A stretch of 64,000 nucleotides of DNA, from the NCBI RefSeq assembly GCF_030272615.1, contig NC_081408.1, forward strand, positions 616,028,476 to 616,092,475, given 5' to 3'. Below, piece by piece: positions 14,401-26,400 of this stretch. Source of the DNA: Cryptomeria japonica (lineage: Eukaryota; Streptophyta; Pinopsida; Cupressales; Cupressaceae). Numbering within the stretch: the first letter of the stretch is position 1; the number at the start of each line of letters is the position of its first letter. Position numbers and translations under genes: made by a program. The notes under the pieces are model-generated. The model saw only the letters and a program-made list of their open reading frames with translations. It was not told the origin of the DNA and did not search any database.

Positions 14401-17400
14401 TCGCAAGGACGCCAATTTTCAGTTTCAAATCCTCAAGGATCCTACTGAGGAGGTTGGACCGCATAATGTATTCCATAGTGACAGATGCGGCCCATGTGTG
14501 CAAAGTTGTGGGGAAATTAATTGAAACGACATATAGACAAATTTGGCAGACTCCTTGTTGTGTGCATGCCATGAATAATGCACTCAAGGGCATGGAAAAG
14601 ATTGATTGGATCAAACCAGCTGTCAATGATGCTAGAGATGTGCAGATGTTCATTTGCAACTACATACAATGAAATTGAAAAATAAGAAAATACAAAGATT
14701 GAAAAACATAAAAAAGAAATCAAACCAAATTTCTAATTTAACACCTCATTGCAAACCACAAAAAAGTGTTCATTGATCTGCCTATTGGAATGTAGCAAAA
14801 CATTGGTTTGATTGATGATAATTGAATTTGACTCATTGAAGATTTTGGCAAATAGACTTGTATAAAGAGTGAGACTATATAAAAATGATGAAATAATCCT
14901 ATCTATGGACTTGTTGTGGAAAAATCAACTAGGGGATGAGGATGACAATGATGAGCTCAAGGTTGTGCAGTCAACTTAATCGTTAAATGGAAAATTGCCA
15001 TTTCAAATCCATGAGAGGATAATAACAAATTATTTGATTTAAAAAATGGATAAATGAGAAGAATAAAATACCATTCAAAGATGAAGTTAACTTGTGAGAA
15101 AAGGAGTTTCTAAATTGAAGGAGTTAACTAGTGAGAAGATTATTATGAATTATTTAATTTATTTAATAAAAAAATTCGATGAGGACATTGCTAATTTGAA
15201 TGATGAGTTCATTGATGAGATGAAAAAGGAAATTTTAATTAGAGATTATAATCTCTCATTTAATTGAATAATAAAATATTATGTAATTAAATTAATAAAT
15301 GCAAAATAGTAGTAATGATAAAATAAATGATAAATAGTATTTAATGTGGATAATAAATGATAATGAATTAATGTCAATGTTAATAGAAATAATTTTAGTG
15401 CCTACAACAACCACGACACTTCACATGCACTCTTTGGGAACTTCTCTAAAAGAATTCTTGAAACTTGTAGGGACTAGTTGCAAGAGGCATTGCAAATAAT
15501 GGTTATGACAGCAATGAAATTGGTGGCCCAAGTCCAAGACAAAGCAAGGGAAGAGGGTGAAGGATGTAGTGAAGAGTGATGTTTTTGGGGGTGATGCAAA
15601 ATATGGTCTCCACCATTACTCCAATCTTCCAGATGATTAGATATGGGTATGTCAATGCACCCAGCCTTAGAGAGGTGTATTGAGTGCATTGATTCTATGT
15701 TGGACCAAATGAAGCCTGTTTTGCAAGCGAAAGACCCCACATTAGCATTCTACAATGAGCACATTCAACCAATCATTCATCAAAGATGGTAGAAGCTCAA
15801 CACTCTCGTGCACATGGATGTCTATGGGTTGAACCACAAGTGGTACATGTAAAGGCCTAGTAGAGTTACACCCATACCCATACATGATGTTGAGGTTTAG
15901 ATAAAGTTCTTGAAGGGCATCCAAAAGATGTATGATCCTATAAAGGCCAACCTCATTGTACTTAGTGGCTAAGTCACAAGGTTCAAATTCGAATTCGACA
16001 GCCATGATATTCGGATGAAATTCGACAAGGGAAAAATTCAAAAAAAAAATCGAATAAAATTCGCCTCATATAATTTTGTTTATTTTTAAATATATGTATA
16101 CTTCTAATAAATTATAAGTATGCAGACACCCGCGAAAATCTGACGGCGACCCTTGTTGCCAACACCCGCAAAAATCCAATGGCGACCCTTGTTGCAGACA
16201 CCTGCAAAAATCCGACGGCGACCCAGTAGATACCCACGACACCAGTGAAAATCCAACGGCAACCCAGTTGTAGTTGCAAACACCCGCGAGCCAGTAGATA
16301 CCCGTGAATCGACCAACTGAGTTGTGTGTTTCGAGGCAGATAGCAACGCTTTATAGAAAAAATCTGCCAAAAGTTTTCAAATAAACCCTAAACGCATTTC
16401 AGAAACCCTAGAAAAATGCCTTTTAAATTTTAACTAAAAAACGACGCCCTGGCCGTACAAATTTATGGCTGAATTTGAACGATTTTTTAATGAAAGTTTG
16501 AAATTCGATTAAATTCGAACCTCATCCATGAAAATCGCTGTATTTTGTGACTTAGCTTAGTGGACAAAGTTTGCCACTCTAAGGGGATATTCAATGGTGG
16601 CCAAGACAGATAGAGAAACTATAGCACAGGAGAAGCCAATTTTGTGGACTATGCATGGGCCGACTTCTTTGACTACCTTCTAGCCATTCATTTGCTATCT
16701 CAAGTTCCTAGTTCTTATGTTGCTGAAAGTAACTAGTCTACTTATACCTTCACCCTCTCCCTTAAGAGGAACAAGCTTACCTCTAGGAGACCAAAGAAGC
16801 TTGTGGTTGTACATAGTGCCTTGTGTCTCATTGACCACAAGAGCCTTACGTAAAAAGAAAGTCCAACATCTCGGTTGATCAAAATGCTACACAAGCAAGG
16901 CTGGTTGGTAATAATTTGGAGGAGCTTGAGCATATGGAGTACAAAGGTTCTAATGATAAGAAGTTTGAGGATAGAGGCCTCACTTACTCCATTTTGTTAT
17001 TTTGAACATTTGTCATTGTAATCATCATTACGAATTTTTGAATTCAACATTTCCATTGTTAAATTGTTAATGTTAGTTTCAAAATTCAAATGTTCAATGC
17101 TATCATTGCAATGTGTTTATGACTTTAGTTAAACTTCAATGCTTAAAATTTACTGTTTAGTAGTTTTACTGGTTTGTCAAGGTTTCATTTATAATTCTTA
17201 TACATCTTTTCATAACTATTTTTCAAGTACTGTATGTATTTCAGCATCGTCCCCCTACCTCCACCCCATTGTCATCCCCCAATTGTCCCCAAACTTAGGC
17301 CCTCGGTCCCCTGTATGCCCTAAACCCTAGCCTAAAAGCTGGGCCCAGCAACAGCCCTGCCCTAAAAAATTTATAACTTGGTTTATTTTCTAATGTAATA

Positions 17401-20400
17401 ATAAAAAAGCGGAAGAGGAAGTTCCTTGCTGACTATAAAATAAATTTATTCAATAAAAAGCTATATAACCCCGAGTTTTCGGGCTAATGATGGCAGGGGA
17501 CTAGAGGATGAGGTTCCGGGACGGCGATGTTTTTGGCCAATTTTGGTGACGGCAAAGGGGGTTGCTATATAAAATATAGGGAAATTTTTAATGTTCATAT
17601 GAAAACATGGATAAAGCATGCATATATACATTACATTCGTCTGAAAACATGGATATAGGCTAAGTCACCGCATTTGGCGAATTTCAAAACATTAAGAAAA
17701 ATTTGTTGAAATTCGTCATATATTCGGTACGGCAAAAAGGACGATTTGTTCTACTAAAAAAAAAATTTTAAATGTCTAGACGATGGGGGAAGAAAGCTTT
17801 GTCGAAGGAAGAAAATCTCCGCAGTCGTCGTCGCCTTGTGCTACCCAGGAGAAAGCTCTGTCGAAGGAAGAAAAGCTCCACAATCGTCGTCGCCTTGCGC
17901 TACCCAAGAGATTCGCAGTAAAATAATTCCGAATGGTTAAAACTTCATTGTGAGCATAGATTACCGATAAATAATTCTGCATTAAATTCGCTTTCGGGAG
18001 ATTAGCGGTATGCATCCATTTTTCCACCATATCAATTTGTAAAGCCTTTTCACGAGAGGGTTATTAAGTTTTTAAGTTTTGTTCTTATTTTAATTTTTTG
18101 CTTTTTTCAAATTAAATTAAAATTATTTATACTTTGGTTTATATTGGTTATTTAATTTTGTTTATTATTCGATATGTTAAAACTTAATATTTTAAAATAT
18201 TTAAACTAAAATTATTATTACTATAATATATTTATTCTTTAATATATTTTTATATATTAATAATATTTTAAATTAAATTTTTAAACATTAATTATTAATT
18301 TTTCTTTTATGTTTAATTTTTTTAGTATATTTAAATATATTAGTATACTAATATTATTTTATTACTCATTTTTCTATTTATTTTATTTTTTTGCTAGGTA
18401 AAAGGCCATAGCCAAAGCATTTTATTAATATAAAAATAAATACAACTTCGTTCAATGCGGGCACCGGTAGGAAGGAACGGAGTCAAGAAAACCTCCAGTC
18501 TAGCCCGGGATCATAAGATCCAGAAATAAGGAGTAATTTTATTTTTTTTATTTTTAATTTTATTTTACAATGTTTTTTTTTTATTGGTAATGGGCCGAAG
18601 CCGATAACATTAATCATTTTCTATTTATTGCTTATATTTATAAAAAAAATTATATAAGGTGAATTTAATGCCGAATTTTTTTTCGATTTTTTTGCCCTTA
18701 CCGAACTTCATTCGAATTTTATGATTGTTGAACTCGAATTCAAATTCGAACGTGGTGACTTGGGATATAGCATGCATATGAAAACATTATAGAACCTTTA
18801 GTTTTAACATACAACATTTGTGTTCAAGATTCATTGTCAATACTCAATAGTACAATATGCAGCCATTCATAATTCAAAAATTAGAATTTATTGTCAATAT
18901 GCATGTGATATTAAAAGATAACATACTGTAGTGTCGTAAATTGTACACCCTTGCTAGGGTGGTATAATTCCACACTTAGCTTAGCATCCGACTTAGTGTG
19001 TTTGCATCTTGCATTGTAATTTCCTACGTTACCCCAAGTTTCCGGGACGGGGGGACGAGTTTCCGGGACGGCAAATTTTTTTGCCAAATTTGGGGATGGG
19101 GGGGGGATGGCAAAGGGGACGGCTATATAAAATATAGGGAAAATTTAAAATATATAGGAAAATTCTAAATGTTCATATGAAAACATGGATAAAGCATGCA
19201 TCTATACATTATATTCATATGAAAACATGGATATAGCATGTGTATGATACTATGAAAACATTTTAAAATGCAAACATCAAACATACAACATTATCAATAG
19301 ACTCAATACTCAATATGCACTCATAATTCAGAATTTCAATTCATTCACATTGTCAATATGCATATCATAATAGATATTAAAGAAATAACATACATAATGG
19401 AGCCTAATCAGACTCGGAGGTTAAATTTTCACTACTTCCATCAGCGCAGTTTCCCCCAATATTTTTCGACGGGGTTTGGGGGCAGCGCCCCCAAGTTGGG
19501 GTCAAGGGGCAGCGCCCCTTGCGCGCTCCATGTCGCGATACAGGGCGGGGTCGAGGGGCAGCGCCCCGCGAGGCCAAAAATACTTTTATTATTTTATTTA
19601 GGCGTCGGGTGTTATTTTTCTGTTGGCAAAAAACCCTTCATGAGATATTTCACTCCCTCAATTACGCAAAAAACATCATTAAAAAAAATGAAAATACGAC
19701 TTTTTTTATTTTAATATTTTTTCCTAGCCCTAGATGTGGGGGACATCTAGCCGTCCCCGGGATGGCTGGGACGTCCTCAATCCGTCCCCAGCCGTCCCCG
19801 GGACGTACGGACGTCCCCCACAGCTAGGGAAGCTGTCCCCCTATTTCGGGGACATCCCCTCAAAATTCTGGCAATTTGGGGACGGGGGGGGGGACGTCCC
19901 CTAGCAGTCCCCAAGTCCCCGAAACGTCCCCGGGACTAGGACGAGGGTTTTCAAGTAGGGGACGTGTCCCCGGGTTTTGTAGGTAATTTCCCTTTAATCA
20001 TTTAATTAATTAATTTAATTAAATCTAAAGTCCTATTTCATCACTTCATACATCATAAAATTGGGCCCTTTACCCTAAGTGTGCCCCTTTTATTTTATTC
20101 CTCCAATAAATCATTTAATCATAAACCCTAATTATGTCTTATTTCGACCTTTAAGGCCCAATTTCGCATATCAAAACATCTCGAAATCATCTGTAACTTT
20201 GGGATTCACTCTAATATCATCATATCTAACGACCCTGAAAATTTGGTGAAAAGTTGGTCGGACCATGTGCAAAGTGCACATGGTCCCCGGCTTTTTCCCT
20301 GAAATTTCGAGAGCATAATCCTATGATATTATAATGCTTAACCCCAAGAAATTGGCGGGAAATTCAATCTCTAAGTCGACCTAAAGATGAAATTAAGATC

Positions 20401-23400
20401 TAGGGTTTAATACATAAGATCTAGGGTTTAATACATAAGAGTCAACCTCAATTCCAAGTAATGCCACTAAACATACAGTTCAACAATATAGAAAAAAAAT
20501 ATAATGAACTTAATAAAGATGCTTGGTTTTCACACATGTACATTAATACTGCAACTGTTGTGGACCTCTCTTTCAAGTTCTATTCTATAATGAATCCTTT
20601 GGGAACATGTTGAAGCTCATGACTGATACTATAAAATTACCCATCGAAATTTGATCACCATTGATGTATCTACTTTTATTTCATTAATGAATAATGCTGG
20701 ATCAATTTTTGGCACCCAAAAAGCACATTTTTACAGTGTGTTTTGTATGTTTACAGAATTTTTGGCACCCAAGGAAGCATAGCTACAGCTTGGCTTTTGT
20801 CCATAGCAAGGTCTCACAACAAGTGCTCACACCAAGCTGCAGGCAACTATATTCAAGATTTGCTCAGTTTCAGGAATAACTTATGAGCTAGTACTTTCGA
20901 GTTTTTGATATATGCTCTGTGGCATACTAGTTATGGTTCTCTTAAGTTTCGGAAACAAGGATGATTCAGATCTTATCTGAGAACCTGCAAAAATATCTGT
21001 TCTACTAGAAGAATTTTCAGAAATTAATACCACCACTATTAAGCTCCCAAAAATGGACAAATCTCCAAAAAATCTGTGCAATGTGGAAGGCTTGTAAAAT
21101 CACTACCAATGGAGCTGACATAGCACAAAATATTCTTCAGCATCTTGGAAACTCCGAAGCATATTTATAAAAATTACAACATTCTCCTGAAAAATGTTCT
21201 TTGAGGCAAATAACTCCAAGTGATTTCAAAGAGCATCAAGCAGCACAGAATATATTCCTTCCAATAGTAATTGGACATTGGGAAAAGATTTTAAAATGTC
21301 CAGTCAAATTCCATTAATTGAATAGTAACTGAAAAGATTAAAAAGTATAAAGATAAACAAAGGTAGGAACATGGAGATATCTATCGGTAGCCAACAAAGC
21401 GGCAAAAGGGCATGAATTGAACAGTGTGATGGTGCTACATTTAAAGAGTATTCAGGAGGAAGGAAAGGAAATCTAATGAGACGAACCTTGAGGATAACAG
21501 TACAACACATGGCTCTAATACCATGACAAGTGCACATTTGAATTCAACCAAGCATCTCATGAACACAAAAACCTCACTAAAAAGAACTTTGACAATTCAA
21601 CAGTATTGCACTGAAACGATTTCAAAGTATATGAAAAGCATCAATCTAATCTAATTCACTCTAACGAAAATAATTGCATGTGTCCTCTTTAGGCCAAAGA
21701 TGGATAAAACTCTAACTAAAAGTGATTGAGAGTTAACTTTCCTAACCAAAGGTAGTTGAGAGTTAACTCTCCCAACTGAAGGCAAGTGAGAGTCTATTCC
21801 TAAGATACAAGTGACTCACTAAACTGAGTGTAACTCTTAAGAGATGCCTAAGATAATTCCAGTGAACTAATGCACTGAGACTGACATATCGATATGAAAG
21901 AGATCAATCCGAAAGTAAACTAGGACTGACTTTAGTTCAACTAAAGAGTTGCATATTCAGGGAATTATTCAAATTACATTTTATTATTTATATAAAAGAA
22001 ATAATCTACACTAAAAAAAATGCTTCACTAATTAAACTTTACATAAAAGAGGTGCATCCATGTTATACACCAACATAAATTATTTAAAAAGAAAAAATAA
22101 GTCAAAACCTAGCCTATAATTAAAGCTTTTATCCATCTTATGTTACAAAAATGATATGGTGCAAGTGTCAGAACAAAAGGGCACCATAAGGACCCACTTC
22201 GTGTGTCCTCTGCTATGCAAACGGAAAGGCAACAAAAGATCTTATTAATGCATTCTCACTAGCCAAACTTGGGAGAAAGACAACTGAAATAATTTCCATT
22301 TTGATCCCCCCAGCTTCAAACTTATTCTACATATTATTCTTTAAAAGCAACAAATTCAATAGTAATCCTTCATCCTTGTTAGTCAATAATATCAAGAATA
22401 GCATGATGCATAAATATACAGAATACTAGTGTACCCAAATATTCAATAATCTCAAAGAATAACATTAAGGTAGGGTTACATCTTACAATAAACCTAATGA
22501 ATGTGCTCCAAAATATCTACTAACCTCAAAGTCAAAGCAATTCCATACCTTGCATTATAGTAGCATTCCAGATATGTAGCAAACCGAAAGTGTAAATGGA
22601 ATTCAAGTACTCAGATTTAAAATCAGAAAAACACAAGAAAAACCAGCAGATTAAAAAATGCTAAAATATTCATGAAATACATAAACCAAAAACTGATATT
22701 CTTATTTCATGCCAAATATAGTGGGTAGAAAGAGAAACAAAGATAAGACATTAATAGAGAATTTGATAAATATTGCCAATTACCCTCAAAGACTGAAACT
22801 TTGATTATGCGAAGCAAATTTGAAAAACCAAAATATAAAAGTAAAACTCTGGTTTTATAAGCAAATAGGACAGGATTTTTGAACAGTTGAAAATCTGAAC
22901 TATAAATATAAATCCCAGCTTTCATAAGCAAAGAGGACAGGCTTTTCTCAAAAAAGCCTGCCCTCTTTCCTTATGAAACTTGGGATTTACATTTACAGAT
23001 CATTTTAGTGAGTGAGTTTTTCCCTCAAATAACCAGTTTGTACAAAAAAACCAGCCTGCCACTTTAAACCAGCTAGGCCGTGAGTTATTCCTGGTTTTTG
23101 CTACTATGTCTTGCATAATGATATGAATCGAAATGATTTTAATCTCCTGAGTATTATCTCTAACCTAATAACAATAGGGTATGGTAAACCATTAACCTAA
23201 TATAAATTAATTAAAAAATGTTACCCATTTGATCAAATATAACTAATCTCTAACAACTATTAATCCCCTAAGCAAAATCTCTAACCTAATAACATAAGAG
23301 TAAGGAAATTTATTAACCCAACATAGCTTAATTAAAATGTTGCCCATGGAATTTATTAATCCCCTAAGCTTAATCTCTAACCCAATCACATTAAGGTAAG

Positions 23401-26400
23401 GTAAACCTTTAACCCAATCACATTAAGAATTCCTTTAGAAAGATTCAGAATGATAAGATACAAAGGGCTAAGACTAGAGCCCGTTTTCAGTGGATGGAGC
23501 ATGGGGACAAAGGCTCCATTTTTTTTTTCAGATATTGAAAGCAAAAGATGCTAGGATTAATAATTTAATATCAATGCTATCTGTGATGAAGGTAAGGTTA
23601 TATCTGATCAGACAGATATTTTGGAGTCTTTTGCTAGATTTTATCAAAAACTATTCACTAGTGCAGACTGTGGACTGCAGAAAGACAATGCTAGGAGACA
23701 ACTTAAATCCATTATCCCAAGAAAGATATCTGAAGAAGATGCTACCATGTTAAATCGGAGAATCACTTTAAATGAGATCAAAGAGGCAATATCATCTCTT
23801 AATAATGGCAAGGCCCCAGGAAATGATGGTCTTCCAGTTGAGTTTTACAAAAGTTGTCAGCATTGCTTACTGCAAGTCTATAAAGAAGCTGAAATTAATG
23901 GCTCATTGGGGGAGGATATAAATACAGGGGTCATAAAACTTATTCCTAAAGAAGGGGACAAGACATTGATCAAAAATTGGAGACCTATCACCTTGTTAAA
24001 TGTCTCTTATAAAATACTTGCCAAGGTTCTTGCACAAAGGGTAGAGAGCTTCTGCCTAAGGTTATATCTCCTACTCAGACAGGATTTGTAAAGGGATGAT
24101 ACATTTTGGAGAACCTCCTCACATGTTGGGAGGCTATGAGATGGGCTAAAGACTCAGGACAAGATGCAGCCATGCTACTACTGGACTTTGAAAAAGCATA
24201 TGATAGAATAGAATGGGGTTTTATCAATATGATGATGGAATGCCTTGGGTTTCCAGAGCACTACTGTAGGCAGGTCAACGTACTAATGACAAATGCTAAG
24301 GCCTGTGTAGAAATCAATGGTGTGAAATCTGATAGGTTTTGCCTTTCAAGATCAATAAGGCAAGGATGTCCCCTTGCCCCTGCACTTTATATCATTGTTA
24401 TTGATGCTCTCTATTATCTCCTAAGAGATTACTCCACCTCCCTGGGTGTGGATGGAATTAAGTTACCCAATGGAAGCACTCTCTCTAACATCCAGTTTGC
24501 AGATGATACTGCAATTTTAACTAAATTGAAAGAAGAAAATCTAAATGCACTTTTGTACAAACTGGAGTTGTTCTGTGAAGCATCTGGTAGCACGATCTCA
24601 ATGGCTAAATCTAGTCTCCTAGGATGGGATGAGCAACCCCCAATTTGGTTCAATAAATACTCCTTTGGCTGGGGAGGACCTAACCAATTGATTAGATACC
24701 TTGGTATACCTTTTGCAGTAGAGCCCAATCTGAAAGCTATGTGGGAGTGGGTTAGAAGTAAAATTGATAAAAAGTCAAGGAAATGGAATAAGCACTACCT
24801 CACCATTGCAGGGAGGGTTCAAGTTTGTCAAAAGATACTATCTTCCTACAACATTTATTATACATCTTCATGGCTATTCAGCAATTATCAGTTTAATTAT
24901 ATCCAATAGATCATTAGAGAATTTCTCTAGTCTGATGGAAAAGGAGGGAGAAAGAAACATGTTGTTAAATGGAGTTGGTGCACTATGAGCAAGAACAGGG
25001 GAGGAATTGGCTTAAAGGATTTAAGATGGCAAGGGATTGCACTAGCTTCTAAATGGATAGTCAAAGCTCTTAGGGGGGAAGAACCATAGAAGGCTTTGAT
25101 AAGACATAACATTAGTAGGGTTGTCCCCAAGCAGAGCTCCAAAGGGAAAGAACTTAGCATAAATGATATTATTTCTGGTGAATTTCAAGTTAAACCTATT
25201 GGGTCTCCTGTTTTCTAATCAATTTGGAGGGCATGGGAAGTGGTCAGAGGACTCATCTTGTGCAAAGGTCTGGTCTAGGATGATGGAACTATTTGTGGAG
25301 AGCGTTCTATTTGGTGGAGTCTCAAGTACAATGGAAGGCCATTGGCCCTGGTCCAAGGCTGTTCGGCCAAATCTTGGGCTAATAAAGGGGTTCTTTGGAT
25401 TTCTGATATTCTGGATGATGGACATCTACTAGGCTGGGATGATCTTGTCTCCAAGTATGCTATCCCCCCCACTCACAAGAAAACCTATACAACGCTCAGA
25501 TCAGCCTCTGCCCCTCTTTGCCTTCCCAGGCCCTGCTCTGTTGTGCCCAATAGATGTTGCTCCCTTAAATGGCCAGATGGATCCCTACTTGTTGATTCCA
25601 AAGCTAAATTAATAAATGCTTTTCTTGTTGACAACATGGATATCTCCTCTCATGTTAACTCTTGCTGGAATGTTAATTTATCTGATGCACAGTGGCAGAA
25701 ACTTTTTGACTCTATATGGGTCAGACCAGTAGCTCCTATGAAAAGATATTTTGGCTGGCTTCTTCTCCTACATAGGCTTCCCATCCTTACCTCTGATGGT
25801 GATCTCAATATCTGTTCTTGTTGCAGAATTCCGGAATCTGTCTTTCACATCTTCTTTGACTGTTTATTTGCAAAAGAGATTTGGAATATTGTTGGAATTG
25901 GTATTGGACAAAATGTCAGCATTTTTGAGATTGCGACTGCTCATATCCAGGGTCTCAAGAAAGAGGCTAACCTCTTCTGGTCTATTTTGTCTGTTGAATT
26001 ACTTTGGCTTATTTGGAAATATAGGAATGATGACATGTTTAATGGCAGTGGCAGGAATCTTACTGAGTCTATCAGGAGACTCATCCTTCATGATTTGAAT
26101 GTGCAGGTAACAGTGATGATCAGAATCAAGAAGAAGAAGTTTGAAAGATGGCTTCGGGATGGAGCAGCTATGATGTTCACATCGGAAATCTCGCATGGAT
26201 TCACTTGGTCCAGGTTCTCACCAGAGAAGACTCCCTTTGAGATCGGCTTGGAGGAATTCATGAGAGAGCTAAATATGAACAGAGGTCAGCCAGTGCAGAC
26301 CCAAGGCATCCCTGTGGCAGAGGCAGTCACTCATCCTTATGCAGACCCAATGATGTGGGGCAAGATACTGATATGGTGTGAAGGGAACCTAGGATGGACA

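Larger units (their letters stand above)
13600..16990 (+). pseudogene. Broken hAT transposase (BED finger, DUF659, hATC pieces)
   Basis: Broken plus-strand frames follow the order of a plant hAT transposase. Near 13620-13830 is a BED-type zinc-finger remnant (YHFCNF, then ITRVNAH and GVEICEKL). Near 14070-14170 comes 'KFFFANGISFHVAHSPYYKD'. Near 14290-14670 is a DUF659-like part with TPCCVHAMN and IDWIKPAVNDAR. At 15410-15960 a middle part reads 'RCIECIDSMLDQMKPVLQAK', and at 16560-16900 a C-terminal part includes 'RNKLTSRRPKKL'. Stops, frameshifts and an AT-rich gap at about 14680-15400 (possible insertion or intron) show decay. A family B element sits inside it. Confidence 0.75.
17461..18925. 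mobile_element. Non-autonomous hAT-like element, family C copy 1, truncated and interrupted
   Basis: It starts CTATATAACCCCGAGTTTTC, like the left end of copy 2 (19024), and shares with it the stretch around 'catggataaagcatgcat'. A family B element (17659-18762) has inserted into it; the interrupted text resumes exactly after the insertion. Its right part is missing beyond 'aacatac' at 18925. Confidence 0.7.

Noticed and set aside
19358-19827. Two overlapping frames of 102 and 118 codons
   Set aside because: They lie wholly inside a family C hAT-like element in GC-rich repeats and differ in the sister copy.
20394-20440. Possible interstitial telomere repeat
   Set aside because: Only isolated 'tagggttt' words within a 21-bp duplication, not an array of TTTAGGG.
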